This document shows, piece after piece, positions 43,747 through 53,057 of a stretch of 64,000 nt of DNA. Position 1 is the stretch's first letter, and every line of letters begins with the position of its first letter. A program made the position numbers and the translations under genes. Origin of the DNA: Coprococcus phoceensis. Its GTDB lineage: Bacteria; Bacillota; Clostridia; Lachnospirales; Lachnospiraceae. The notes beneath the pieces are model-generated. The model had not been told where the DNA came from. It did not search any database and saw only the letters and a program-made list of their open reading frames with translations. The DNA lies in the NCBI RefSeq assembly GCF_900104635.1, contig NZ_FNWC01000007.1, positions 2,021,421 through 2,085,420 of the forward strand, read 5' to 3'.

Positions 43747-44571
43747 TTAAAATATCCACACTTTAAATGGAACTAACCTCCCTATTACGATCACAGCCAC
43801 CATATACACAATAGTAATGGCATATGCGATATAGTCTCTGCTTTGATATACAAGCGGTTTCATCTTTGTACGTCCCTCACCGCCGCGATAACATCTTGCT
43901 TCCATTGCCATCGCCAAATCATTTGCCCGTCGAAATGCTGACACAAACAAAGGCACCAAAATCGGAATCATGCTTTTTGCTTTTTGAATAATATTTCCGC
44001 TTTCCAAATCCGCCCCTCTTGCAATCTGCGCTTTCATGATCTTATCTGTCTCTTCCAAAAGAATCGGAATGAAACGAAGCGCAATTGACATCATCATCGC
44101 AATCTCGTGTACCGGCATCTTGATTTTATTGAATGGCCAAAGCAGTTTTTCAATTCCATCAGTCAGTGCATTCGGTGTTGTTGTAAATGTCATAAGCGAC
44201 GAACCAATAATCAGGTAAATCAGACGCACCGCCATATAAACAGCCGTCCGAAGCCCTTCTTCCGTCACTTGAAAAATCCAGGCTTCAAACAAAACATCTC
44301 CACCTTTTGTCAAAAACAGGTTGAACACAACCGTGATCATCAAAAGCATGATGATCGGTTTCAAACCTTTCAGGATAAATTTCAGCGGTACCTTGGAAAT
44401 ACGGATAACTGCTACCAAAAACACGGTTGCAATCGCATACCCCAAAACACTTTTAAATAAAAACAAAGAAATCAAATAGAATAAAGTACACATTATTTTG
44501 ACCCGCGGGTCTAAGCGGTGCAATTTACTATTCGCCGGGTAATATTGCCCAATTGTAATATCTCTAATCAT
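43747..44571 (-). CDS. ecfT: Energy-coupling factor transporter transmembrane protein EcfT
   Basis: The membrane scaffold of group II ECF vitamin/micronutrient importers; it joins the ATPases to exchangeable S components. The 274-residue protein has a CbiQ-type start (SKLHRLDPRVKIMCTLFYL) and about five to six helices. Near the C terminus it has two coupling helices with Ala-Arg-Gly motifs (AQIARGADLESG and MAMEARCYRGGEGRT). It lies 13 bases after the fused ATPase. No S component is encoded here, as expected for a shared module. Confidence 0.95.
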   Translation of the reverse strand: MIRDITIGQYYPANSKLHRLDPRVKIMCTLFYLISLFLFKSVLGYAIATVFLVAVIRISKVPLKFILKGLKPIIMLLMITVVFNLFLTKGGDVLFEAWIFQVTEEGLRTAVYMAVRLIYLIIGSSLMTFTTTPNALTDGIEKLLWPFNKIKMPVHEIAMMMSIALRFIPILLEETDKIMKAQIARGADLESGNIIQKAKSMIPILVPLFVSAFRRANDLAMAMEARCYRGGEGRTKMKPLVYQSRDYIAYAITIVYMVAVIVIGRLVPFKVWIF

Positions 44572-44584
44572 TGTTTCTCCAATC

Positions 44585-46351
44585 TTATATCTCTTTCATA
44601 ATCTCATCTACTGCTTCTTCAATCGTCGTTACCTCCGTGTTCACATGCATTCCTTTCTCAGAAAGCGCGTGCATAATATAAGTCACCTGCGGTGCTGCAA
44701 GCCCTACTTTTTCCAGTTCTTTGTAATGTGCGAACACTTCTTTCGGCTCCCCGTCATACATTTTTCTGCCTTTGTTCATCACGACAATACGGTCCACATA
44801 TTTCGCAATGTCCTCCATACTGTGCGACACAAGAATAACTGTCAGATTCCGTTCTTTTTGAAGATACGCAATCTGATCCAATATCTCATCGCGTCCTTTC
44901 GGATCAAGTCCTGCTGTCGGCTCATCTAAGACAAGCACCTTTGGTCGCATAGCAAGCACTCCTGCAATAGCCACACGGCGTTTCTGTCCTCCCGATAAAT
45001 CAAACGGAGAAGTGTCATAATATTTTTCAGAAAGTCCTACAAGTTCCAGTGCCTCAATCGCACGCTTTTTGCATTCTTCCTCCGTAAGCCCCTGATTCTT
45101 CGGTCCAAAACAAACATCTGTCAGGACATCGATCTCAAATAACTGATGTTCCGGATACTGGAACACAAGTCCTACATTATTCCGAAGTTGCCGCAGATTA
45201 TACTTCTCATCATAAATGTTCTCGCCATTATAGTAAAGCGCTCCGCTTGTCGCTTTCATCAGTCCATTCAAATGCTGGATCATCGTCGATTTTCCAGAGC
45301 CGGTATGCCCGATTACCCCGACAAATTCACCCTCATAAATGTCAAGATTGATATCCTTCAGCGCTCGCTTTTCATATGCAGTCCCAGAACTGTATACATA
45401 CTCGATATGCTCAAGTTTTAATATTGGATTCTCTTTTTTCTCTTTTTTGACAACCGTTTCTGCATGACCAACATATGTCTTCTTTTGATTCTGCCGCCAG
45501 TCTCCTGCTTTCTCCAATGCCTCAATCAGCTCGTTTGTCGTCAAAATTCCTTCTTTAATATCTAATCCTCTCTGTTTTAATCCATGTGCCAGCATTGTCA
45601 CCTGCGGTACATCTAATCTATATTTTTTCAACAGTTCTACTTGGCTGAAAATCTCTCTCGTCGTTCCGTCCATGACAACATGTCCCTGATCCATGACAAT
45701 GACTCGGTCTGCTCCAATCACTTCCTCCATATAATGCGTGATCAAGATAACCGTCACATGTTCTCTTTTTCTAAGTTCCTCCACTGTGCGCAGCACTTCT
45801 TTTCTGCCGTTCGGATCAAGCATCGCCGTAGGTTCATCCAAGACAATACATTTCGGACACATCGCAACAACACCAGCGATAGCTACGCGCTGTTTCTGTC
45901 CGCCGGATAATTTATTCGGGGAATGATGACGGTACTCAATCATTCCGACCGCAGACAGGCTCTTCTCGACCCGCTGCCAGATCTCTTCTGTCGGAACACC
46001 AAGATTCTCCGGTCCGAACCCGACATCTTCCTCCACAACTGTTCCGATAATCTGGTTGTCCGGATTCTGAAACACCATTCCGGCTGTCTGTCTGACATCC
46101 CATAGATTCTCCTCTTCCTTCGTGTCCTTTCCATCCACCCACATTGTGCCTCCGCTTGGCACTAAAATTGCATTCATGTGCTTTGCAAGTGTGGATTTTC
46201 CTGATCCATTATGTCCTAAAATCGCAATAAACTGCCCAGGCTCTATGTCAAGATTCACTTCGTCAATGGCACAATGTGTTCCGATTACATTGCCCTCTTC
46301 GTCACGTTTCTCATATTCAAATATTAAATTGTCTGTTTTGATCATGCTCAT
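44585..46351 (-). CDS. Fused EcfA1-EcfA2 ATPase of the ECF transporter
   Basis: Two ECF ATPases in one 588-residue chain. Domain 1 (about 1-275) has [58 protein letters not shown] and ITHYMEE. Domain 2 (about 310-588) has [58 protein letters not shown] and VSHSMED. A charged linker (KKEKKENP) joins them. Most Firmicutes use two adjacent genes, so the fusion fixes 1:1 pairing. The ATG at 46351 follows AGAGGAAAG; nine upstream codons to 46378 are in frame but lack a site. Confidence 0.95.
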   Translation of the reverse strand: MSMIKTDNLIFEYEKRDEEGNVIGTHCAIDEVNLDIEPGQFIAILGHNGSGKSTLAKHMNAILVPSGGTMWVDGKDTKEEENLWDVRQTAGMVFQNPDNQIIGTVVEEDVGFGPENLGVPTEEIWQRVEKSLSAVGMIEYRHHSPNKLSGGQKQRVAIAGVVAMCPKCIVLDEPTAMLDPNGRKEVLRTVEELRKREHVTVILITHYMEEVIGADRVIVMDQGHVVMDGTTREIFSQVELLKKYRLDVPQVTMLAHGLKQRGLDIKEGILTTNELIEALEKAGDWRQNQKKTYVGHAETVVKKEKKENPILKLEHIEYVYSSGTAYEKRALKDINLDIYEGEFVGVIGHTGSGKSTMIQHLNGLMKATSGALYYNGENIYDEKYNLRQLRNNVGLVFQYPEHQLFEIDVLTDVCFGPKNQGLTEEECKKRAIEALELVGLSEKYYDTSPFDLSGGQKRRVAIAGVLAMRPKVLVLDEPTAGLDPKGRDEILDQIAYLQKERNLTVILVSHSMEDIAKYVDRIVVMNKGRKMYDGEPKEVFAHYKELEKVGLAAPQVTYIMHALSEKGMHVNTEVTTIEEAVDEIMKEI

Positions 46352-46389
46352 AGACTTTCCTCTTTCCATGTTATTCACTGGGTTTTATT

Positions 46390-47334
46390 TTACTTCATCT
46401 CTTTCTCATTTGCAACAATTCTTTCCCCTGCCGACACTTTATTTACAAGAATGATTCCGGCGCTTACGCAGAGTAAAGCCACCAGATTCTTCAGTGAAAA
46501 AATATCCTCTCCCAAAAATACCGCCGACAATCCCGCTCCAAAAATCGGAATGGAAAATCCATAAATCGTAACCTTTCCGACCGGATTATACTTTAATAAT
46601 GTCGTCCACAGACTGAACGCAACCGCCGACAGCATCGCCATATAAAATAGAAGCAAAGATGACTTCACGGTAAATCCACTGATATTTCCATCGAGTAAAA
46701 ATCCAAAACCAATCAGAGCAGCGCCTCCCACCATCAACTGGTACGCTGTGATTGCCATTGCCCTCCCCTTTTTTGATACAAATTTCATCAACACCGAACT
46801 GGTTCCATAGATGATTGTGCAGATTGCAACCATCCCTTCCCCTTTCAGTGAAAATCCACTTCCCCACGCTCCCGGTGACAGGTTGATGATGACAACTCCC
46901 GCAAATCCGAGAATACATCCGACGCCTTTCTTCCACGTCATCCGTTCTCCTTTCACAAGGAAATGCGCCACGATAATGGACACAAACGCATTCGACGCAT
47001 TGATGACAGAGCCTTTCACTCCGGTTGTATTAGCCATTCCGATATAAAAAAAGATATACTGCAGAGTCGTCTGAAAAATTCCGATTCCCGCCACATATGG
47101 TATTGCTGATTTTTTTAAGGTCAAAACCCTTTTTTCAATAATACATCCCATCAAAAACGTAAGTATTCCTGCTCCGAAAAATCGGTATCCTGCAAACAAA
47201 ATCTGGCTTCCTGTCGTTTTTATTTGTAACAGCTCATACCCGATCTTCACACATGGGAACGCGCTTCCCCAAAGGGCACAGCAGATCAGCGCCATCACAC
47301 ATATTACAATCGGTTTTTTGAATAATTTCTCCAT
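46390..47334 (-). CDS. EamA-family (DMT) transporter
   Basis: A 314-residue membrane protein with ten predicted helices in two EamA repeats (ALWGSAFPCVKIGYELLQIK begins the first). The drug/metabolite transporter family exports amino acids, metabolites or toxic compounds; the substrate is unknown. AAAGGAG precedes the ATG. It lies 38 bases before the ECF operon on the same strand and may be an independent unit. Confidence 0.9.
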   Translation of the reverse strand: MEKLFKKPIVICVMALICCALWGSAFPCVKIGYELLQIKTTGSQILFAGYRFFGAGILTFLMGCIIEKRVLTLKKSAIPYVAGIGIFQTTLQYIFFYIGMANTTGVKGSVINASNAFVSIIVAHFLVKGERMTWKKGVGCILGFAGVVIINLSPGAWGSGFSLKGEGMVAICTIIYGTSSVLMKFVSKKGRAMAITAYQLMVGGAALIGFGFLLDGNISGFTVKSSLLLFYMAMLSAVAFSLWTTLLKYNPVGKVTIYGFSIPIFGAGLSAVFLGEDIFSLKNLVALLCVSAGIILVNKVSAGERIVANEKEMK

Positions 47335-47417
47335 TTTGTTTCTCCTTTTCCATTTACACTTGACTTTCCTTTTTGACTTGTGATATGTTTTAAACAGTTC
47401 TGATTAAAAAGAAAGAG

Positions 47418-47520
47418 ATGGAAAGTCAGCCATCTATTCACTCATTATATCATTCTATTACCACAATATGAAGTGGTATATTTTTGAGTTGCAAGCGTCG
47501 CTTTCTTGCAGCTCTTTTTA
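47418..47520 (+). promoter_or_regulatory. Attenuator-like leader of the ABC-F gene
   Basis: A terminator hairpin (GAGTTGCAAG at 47486-47495 with CTTGCAGCTC at 47505-47514, one G-U pair, 9-base loop, then TTTTTATTTTC) lies 40 bases before the ABC-F start. Two short leader ORFs precede or overlap it: 47418-47471 (17 codons) and 47468-47536 (22 codons), joined by an ATGA overlap. Antibiotic-responsive ABC-F genes are often controlled by ribosome stalling on such leaders. The hairpin is clear; the leader ORFs lack strong ribosome sites. Confidence 0.6.
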
Positions 47521-47553
47521 TTTTCTAAAATTTTAAGCAGGGGGTATTTTACA

Positions 47554-48898
47554 ATGTCCATGATACGAATTGAAAATCTTACTTTTTCATACCCGTCAAG
47601 CTATGATGCCATTTTTGATCATACCAGTTTCCAAATTGATACAGACTGGAAACTAGGTTTCTGACAAAAAGCAACTTACGGAAAATATTTTACAGGAAGT
47701 CTGCCCGAATGCCGAAAGCTGGGAATTGATGCGTGAACTGTCCTATCTAGATGTGGATGCAGATGTACTATGGCGTCCTTTTGAAACACTTTCCAACGGA
47801 GAATAGACGAAGGTACTGCTCGCAGCTCTCTTTCTAAATGAAGGACATTTTCTGCTGATTGACGAGCCGACAAATCATTTGGATACCGCTGCCCGTGAAA
47901 AGGTATCTGCCTATTTAAAAAAGAAAAAAGGATTTATTTTGGTGTCGCATGACCGATGTTTCTTAGACGGATGTGTCGATCACATTTTATCACTCAACCG
48001 GAACAACATCGAAGTACAAAGCGGAAATTTTTCGTCTTTTATGAGAAATTTTGAACAGCAGCAGCAATTTGAGTTATCCCAAAACGAACGGCTCAAAAAA
48101 GATATCCATCGCTTACAGCAATCTGCGCAACGCACTGCTGTCTGGTCCGACCGGGTGGAAGCATCAAAAATCGGTGCGGCAGACAAAGGCTTTGTCGGTC
48201 ACAAAGCAGCTAAAATGATGAAACGCTCTAAATCGACTGAAGCGAGGCAGCAACAGGCAATCGAACAAAAATCCGCATTACTGAAAAATATGGAAACTGC
48301 AGATTTCTTGAAGATTCAGCCACTTACATACCGCACAGACGTACTCGCCTCATTTTCTGATGTATCCGTAATCTACGACGATCGCCCGGTCTTTCAACCG
48401 ATGTCATTCGAAATCCGGCGCAACGAACGCATCTTTTTGGATGGAAAAAACGGCTGTGGGAAGAGCAGTTTATTAAAACTGCTGTCAGAATACGCCCCGG
48501 AACATACAGGTACTGTGACAATCGGCTCCGGTCTTGTCATTTCCTACGTACCGCAAGACACCTCACATTTGGGAGGAACACTGTCTCAATTTGCCGAAAA
48601 ACATCATTTGGACGAAAGTTTATTCAAAGCAATTTTGCGGAAAATGGATTTCGAACGCGTGCAGTTCGAAAAAGATATCTCTGATTTTTCCGGAGGACAG
48701 AAGAAAAAAGTGCTCATCGCAAAAAGTCTCTGTGAGCAGGCTCATTTATATGTATGGGACGAACCATTGAATTTTATTGATGTGTATTCCCGCATGCAGA
48801 TTGAACAGCTCATAGAAACATTTTCACCAACTATGCTTTTAGTGGAACACGACAACGCATTCCGGGAAGCAATCGCGACACAGGTAATACGTCTATAA
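47554..48898 (+). pseudogene. Decayed Lsa-type ABC-F ribosomal protection gene
   Basis: ABC-F proteins of the Lsa group free ribosomes from lincosamides, streptogramin A and pleuromutilins. The gene starts normally (MSMIRIENLTFSYP to DTDWKLGF) but hits TGA at 47662. The coding sequence resumes in another frame at SDKKQLTENILQEV, so roughly 70 codons including the first Walker A are lost. A second stop, TAG at 47804, replaces the Gln expected in SNGEQTKV. From 47807 on the frame is open: IDEPTNHLD, the second Walker A GKNGCGKSS, DFSGGQKKKVLIAKSL and YVWDEPLNFID. A fragment could start at 47879 but would be non-functional. Confidence 0.9.
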
Positions 48899-48920
48899 TA
48901 CATTGTTTTTCCATCTCAGG

Positions 48921-48949
48921 TTGACAAACCTATTCGTGACTTATAAAAT
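48921..48949 (+). promoter_or_regulatory. Promoter of ppiB
   Basis: TTGACA (48921-48926), 17-base spacer, TAAAAT (48944-48949), with the start codon at 48993 preceded by AGAAGGGAAG. Confidence 0.65.
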
Positions 48950-48992
48950 GTTGTTTACAAAATAACTATATTTTAGAAGGGAAGTATCGATT

Positions 48993-49511
48993 ATGGCAAA
49001 TCCAATCGTAACATTTGAAATGGAGAACGGTGATGTAATCAAAGCTGAATTATATCCTGAAATTGCTCCAAACACAGTAAACAACTTTATCACATTAGTG
49101 CAAGACGGATTTTACAACGGACTTATTTTTCACCGTGTCATCCGTGACTTTATGATTCAGGGAGGGTGCCCTGACGGAACCGGTATGGGCGGTCCTGGAT
49201 ACTCAATCAAAGGTGAATTCTCACAGAACGGTTTCACAAACAATTTGAAACATGAGCCGGGTGTCCTTTCCATGGCGCGCGCAATGCATCCAGACTCTGC
49301 CGGATCACAGTTCTTTATTATGCACAAAAATTCTCCGCACTTAGACGGATCCTATGCTGCTTTCGGAAAAGTCATTGAAGGCATGGATATCGTAAATAAA
49401 ATCGCTGAGACAGCAACTGACTACAGCGACAGACCACTTGAAAAACAGGTAATCAAATCTGTAACTGTGGATACAGACGGAGTAGAATACGCTGCACCAG
49501 AAAAATTATAA
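48993..49511 (+). CDS. ppiB: Cyclophilin-type peptidyl-prolyl cis-trans isomerase
   Basis: A cytoplasmic proline isomerase of 172 residues without a signal peptide. Cyclophilin core motifs are [25 protein letters not shown] (catalytic Arg/Phe/Gln region, broken here only for length), [19 protein letters not shown] and [14 protein letters not shown] consensus promoter precedes it and the second copy of the palindromic repeat follows directly after its stop. Confidence 0.96.
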   Translation: MANPIVTFEMENGDVIKAELYPEIAPNTVNNFITLVQDGFYNGLIFHRVIRDFMIQGGCPDGTGMGGPGYSIKGEFSQNGFTNNLKHEPGVLSMARAMHPDSAGSQFFIMHKNSPHLDGSYAAFGKVIEGMDIVNKIAETATDYSDRPLEKQVIKSVTVDTDGVEYAAPEKL

Positions 49512-49517
49512 TTTGCA

Positions 49518-49563
49518 AATTGGGGACGTAGTAAAATTGAATTTTACTACGTCCCCAATTGAC
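49518..49563 (+). repeat. 46-bp palindromic repeat, copy 2 (downstream of ppiB)
   Basis: Arms 49518-49538 and 49540-49560 (21 bases each) around one base, plus GAC at 49561-49563. Its reverse complement equals the copy at 35555-35600 over all 46 bases. Relative to the upstream gene (ppiB here, adhE there) the element has the same orientation and begins 6 bases past the stop in each case. It may act as a terminator for ppiB and for the convergent permease gene. Confidence 0.85.
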
Positions 49564-49564
49564 T

Positions 49565-51505
49565 TTATTTGATATAGTAATCTACGGTATAAACTGTCTC
49601 CCTACTATTATTTTGAAATTTCACTTCCACTTTTGTTTCTGTATCCACTGGATTCAATACCGGCTGAATTGCATATCCCTGATACACAAGTTTTTCTGCA
49701 ATTTGTTTGATTTCCTCCGGTTCGGTATATGTGTCTCGCTTCTGTGTCACTTTTGTTCCTTCCCGCAGCTCTGTCACTTCGATTTTTGCAATCTCATATT
49801 CACTAATCTTCTTCTTTGCGGGAATCTGATACTTTTCAAGAAGCGTAAGTGTCTTTTCGAAGCTTGGATATAAATACGCACTCGTCTCATTGCCAAACTC
49901 TCCGTCCGTCACCAAAAGTTTCCCTACCGGAAGTTCTTTCTCCAAAGTCCTAATATCCAAAACCGTCAATTCCTGGCTATATGTCTCCATCAGTTTTTTC
50001 GTCTCATCAGGAGAAATGTTCAATGTCATATTCTCTACCTGATTGGTCCACGTAAGTTCAAGATTTTCATAATCTGTATAGGAAAGCACGCTGTAGATTC
50101 CGTTTTTATAGTCCTTCGTCGTATAAATTGGATCAAATGCTTCAATCTGACTCACATTGGCAATCGGATAATTTCGATATACTACTTTTCCATTCTCCAA
50201 ATGATATGCGATTGTCACATCTGTCAACTGCCCATCATTTTTCTGAGCAAGTAATTGCTCTTCAATCCATGTATGCATTTTCTCAATATCATCCTTTTTT
50301 GTCAAACGCACGTTCCGAAGACGCTCCTCCGTAAAAGAGTAGTCTTCTTTTTCATCCACGCCTCTCAGGCTGATTCCCACGGACGCAATTTTCTCTGTCT
50401 CCGGCAAATATGTATCATACGAATTCTTTCCTGCAAAAAATCCAAGCACAATTGCCGCCGCTACAATTCCCTCAGCCGCAATCAAGCCCTTCTGCCTGAA
50501 TCTGACCTTTAACCGCATACGAAATGCCATTTCCAACAGAAGATAAGAACATATACTTCCGGCTACGCACCCTGCAGCACCTGCGATGAGCTGATATGTT
50601 CCTGATGCAAACGTAATCAAAAGATTCCCCACTAACAGTCCGACCGAAATATCAATCACTACATGGAGCACTCTCTCGATTCTAAAAAATGCCACCGGCG
50701 CTCCCGCACTCTCGGCGGTTCTCTTTTTCTGTAAGATAACACATACTGCCAAAATCAATATATTCCACAACACAATCGTCACAATTTCTGACCATTCTAC
50801 CGCATAGGCATATTTATTGACTGACATCTTGCGGTATAATCCATTCAGACCACTGTACAGTTCCCATGGAATCCCATATGTTCGTATCCGATTAATCATA
50901 TCGATCTGATAAAATGTCTCGAAGCACTTTCCACACAGCGGTAACAGAAGATCATCTATCACAATCCGAACACAATATAGAAGCACCAGAAAAATCCCCA
51001 CTGCTCCAAACATATTCCCAGCCAGGTAAATCGCCATAATTGCAAGATGATAGAAGAAAAAGAGCGCAAGCACATGGACGAAAATTCCCCAAAGTAAATA
51101 TCCTGTCAGCTCGTTCCATCCCTCTTTTCCTAACCCACATACCATAAAAAAGCAGATATGCTGACTGATCAGCATTGGAATCAGATACACCCAAATCCCA
51201 TTCAGATAATTTCCCCAAAATAGATGACTTCGCTTGACCGGAAGACTATAGTAAAAATCAACCGTCTTTGCCTGCAGCAAAAATCCATATCCCTGAAATG
51301 CGATCATAACCGCCACGGCGAGTGTAATCCACATCATCTTCGTATTATACAGCCCAAAATACATCTCATCGCTGTCCATCAGAACATCCTGCATAAAAAA
51401 CGTAAAAGTAAACACCGTAAAAATAAGTCCGCTCAATATCCAAAGCCACCCTTTTTGTCTCCGGTTCTCTTTGCAAAACTTAGAAAATAACTTTGCTGAT
51501 GTCAT
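49565..51505 (-). CDS. ABC exporter permease with large extracytoplasmic domain (DUF6449-like)
   Basis: A 646-residue membrane protein. The first 380 residues hold about ten membrane helices, with an ABC2-type opening (LLQAKTVDFYYSLPVKRSHLFWGN). The remaining 260 residues form a soluble domain with repeated charged and Tyr-rich segments (for example YRNYPIANVSQIEAF). It overlaps the ATPase gene upstream by 26 bases, so the pair is an ABC exporter. Similar pairs in Clostridia follow GntR regulators and respond to envelope stress, but none is present here. The substrate is unknown. Confidence 0.85.
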   Translation of the reverse strand: MTSAKLFSKFCKENRRQKGWLWILSGLIFTVFTFTFFMQDVLMDSDEMYFGLYNTKMMWITLAVAVMIAFQGYGFLLQAKTVDFYYSLPVKRSHLFWGNYLNGIWVYLIPMLISQHICFFMVCGLGKEGWNELTGYLLWGIFVHVLALFFFYHLAIMAIYLAGNMFGAVGIFLVLLYCVRIVIDDLLLPLCGKCFETFYQIDMINRIRTYGIPWELYSGLNGLYRKMSVNKYAYAVEWSEIVTIVLWNILILAVCVILQKKRTAESAGAPVAFFRIERVLHVVIDISVGLLVGNLLITFASGTYQLIAGAAGCVAGSICSYLLLEMAFRMRLKVRFRQKGLIAAEGIVAAAIVLGFFAGKNSYDTYLPETEKIASVGISLRGVDEKEDYSFTEERLRNVRLTKKDDIEKMHTWIEEQLLAQKNDGQLTDVTIAYHLENGKVVYRNYPIANVSQIEAFDPIYTTKDYKNGIYSVLSYTDYENLELTWTNQVENMTLNISPDETKKLMETYSQELTVLDIRTLEKELPVGKLLVTDGEFGNETSAYLYPSFEKTLTLLEKYQIPAKKKISEYEIAKIEVTELREGTKVTQKRDTYTEPEEIKQIAEKLVYQGYAIQPVLNPVDTETKVEVKFQNNSRETVYTVDYYIK

Positions 51506-52379
51506 AATCTACCCCCTCCATATTACACAGAAAAATCTCCTCAATAGACAATGGAATCGTCTCACACCAAACCGGAGTCTTTTCCTGAATCTTTTGCATG
51601 ATCGCTTCTTTTTCTCCCTTCACTACCATTGTCACAAAATTTCCTGTTCTCCCATATCGGACAATATGAAGATGTTCTCGCAAAAATGCTTCCTCATCTT
51701 GTTCAAACACACACTGTATCTTGTGCATATCGCTTGTTTCTTTTCGAATCTCACTCGAATGCAGCAAGTCTCCTTTATGTATAATTCCGATGGAATCGCA
51801 AAAATCTTCCAGCTCCTTTAAGTCATGAGACGCCATGACCAAAGTCATTTTCCGCATCTTTCGTTCCTGTCGAAATAAATCTTTTACCACTTTTGAGACA
51901 ATCGGATCCAGTCCGTCAAATACCTCATCGCACAAAATATATTTTGTATTGGAACAGATCGCCAGAATAATAAATGCCTGACGCTTCATTCCTTTGGAAA
52001 AAGTTCGAATCCGTTTGTTCTCATTCAGGTTAAACTGCCTGATCAACATCTCAAACCCATCCTGATCAAACTGCGGATATAGATTCTGATAAAATTCTTT
52101 CATTGTCTGCAGCGTGGCATTCGAAAAGTAATACGGGGCATCTGACAGATAAAACAAATTCTGTTTTATCTCTGGATTGTCAAAGACAGCATCTCCATCC
52201 ACTAAAATTTCTCCAGCATCTTCTTTTAGAATCCCAGCCATCATACGAAGCAGTGTGCTCTTTCCGGCGCCATTACTTCCAAGCAGTCCAAACACACTCC
52301 CATCCGGAATCATAAGCGATATCCCCTCAACCGCCTGTGTCTCACCGAATTTCTTACTGATGTTGCTCAACTGTATCAT
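51480..52379 (-). CDS. ABC exporter ATP-binding protein
   Basis: A 299-residue ATPase. It has GLLGSNGAGKSTLLRMMAG (Walker A), Q-loop LFYLSDAPYYFSN, signature-like RTFSKGMKRQAFIILAI (FSKG in place of LSGG), Walker B YILCDEVFDGLDP and ASHDLKELED. The variant signature is common in such YtrB-type exporters. The ATG at 52379 follows AAAGGAGGGG; upstream codons to 52436 belong to the truncated gene's region. The next gene, the permease, overlaps its end. Confidence 0.92.
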   Translation of the reverse strand: MIQLSNISKKFGETQAVEGISLMIPDGSVFGLLGSNGAGKSTLLRMMAGILKEDAGEILVDGDAVFDNPEIKQNLFYLSDAPYYFSNATLQTMKEFYQNLYPQFDQDGFEMLIRQFNLNENKRIRTFSKGMKRQAFIILAICSNTKYILCDEVFDGLDPIVSKVVKDLFRQERKMRKMTLVMASHDLKELEDFCDSIGIIHKGDLLHSSEIRKETSDMHKIQCVFEQDEEAFLREHLHIVRYGRTGNFVTMVVKGEKEAIMQKIQEKTPVWCETIPLSIEEIFLCNMEGVDYDISKVIF

Positions 52380-52965
52380 TTTCTTCCCCTCCTTTGCATT
52401 TTCCACCATTATAAAATAACAAAATATTTTTCTCAACCACTCCGACAGCCTTTAAGGAATTCCTAAGTAAATCATAAGAAACTGTTTTTTCTTCCACAGT
52501 TCCGTCTTCATAGGCAATCGTAAATGTAATCTCATTTTCCAAATCAGGTATCAGTCCAATCACTTGAAGTTCATGCTGTGTCTGCATCTCCGACTCCTGA
52601 TAGCATGTTCTTTTGAAATCTTCGATTGAACTATCCGCCACATGAATCGTATACGATATCTGCGCTGGATTCTCAGTCTCAAAGTACACATACAAAGACT
52701 GTGTATTGGTTCCAAACGGATTATATTTTATAAGCATATTATCTTGCGTATAGGTCTGCTCCTGTTTTAATCGCTCCAAATCTTCCTTGATTTCTGCTTG
52801 ATTCTCTGTATTGTAAACTGCATTTATTTTTTTCTTTTTCTCTGCCTCTTCTTCCGACAGACTGCTTTCTTGCACCGCAGAGTCATCATATATCATCCAT
52901 CTTGCCCCAAGACCAATCCCCATCAAAACAATTACCGCCAATATACCTTTTACTTTTCCGGACAT
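52354..52965 (-). pseudogene. Truncated arylsulfotransferase (AssT)-like protein, N-terminal part only
   Basis: A 203-residue ORF with an N-terminal membrane anchor, an acidic coil, and then a beta domain (YNPFGTNTQSLYVYFETENP, DSSIEDFKRTCYQE, ELQVIGLIPDLENEITF). This resembles the N-terminal domain of Lachnospiraceae aryl-sulfate sulfotransferases, which run to about 600 residues. The family match stops near KTVSYDL; the last 40 residues (LLRNSLKAVGVVEKN and on) are unrelated and overlap the ABC ATPase start. A deletion that removed the catalytic propeller would explain it. It could also be a short stand-alone protein. The ATG at 52965 has GAGG six bases upstream. Confidence 0.6.
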
Positions 52966-52970
52966 AAAAT

Positions 52971-53014
52971 ACCTCACTTTCTTCTATCGATAGTTTATAG
53001 AAAAAATGTGAGGT
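52971..53014 (-). promoter_or_regulatory. Inverted repeat covering the ribosome site of the AssT-like gene
   Basis: ACCTCAC (52971-52977) and GTGAGGT (53008-53014) close an imperfect 17-18 bp stem with the inner TTCTAT/ATAGAA pairing exactly. In the minus-strand RNA the 3' arm contains GTGAGGT, the Shine-Dalgarno of the ORF starting at 52965. The hairpin would hide the ribosome site. Confidence 0.5.
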
Positions 53015-53057
53015 ATCTTTGTGTTTTTTATGTTTTTTATGTTTCTTTTGTGAATTT

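Noticed and set aside
47676..47873. Minus-strand 65-codon frame inside the ABC-F pseudogene
   Set aside because: It is antisense to recognisable ABC-F codons and has no start signals.
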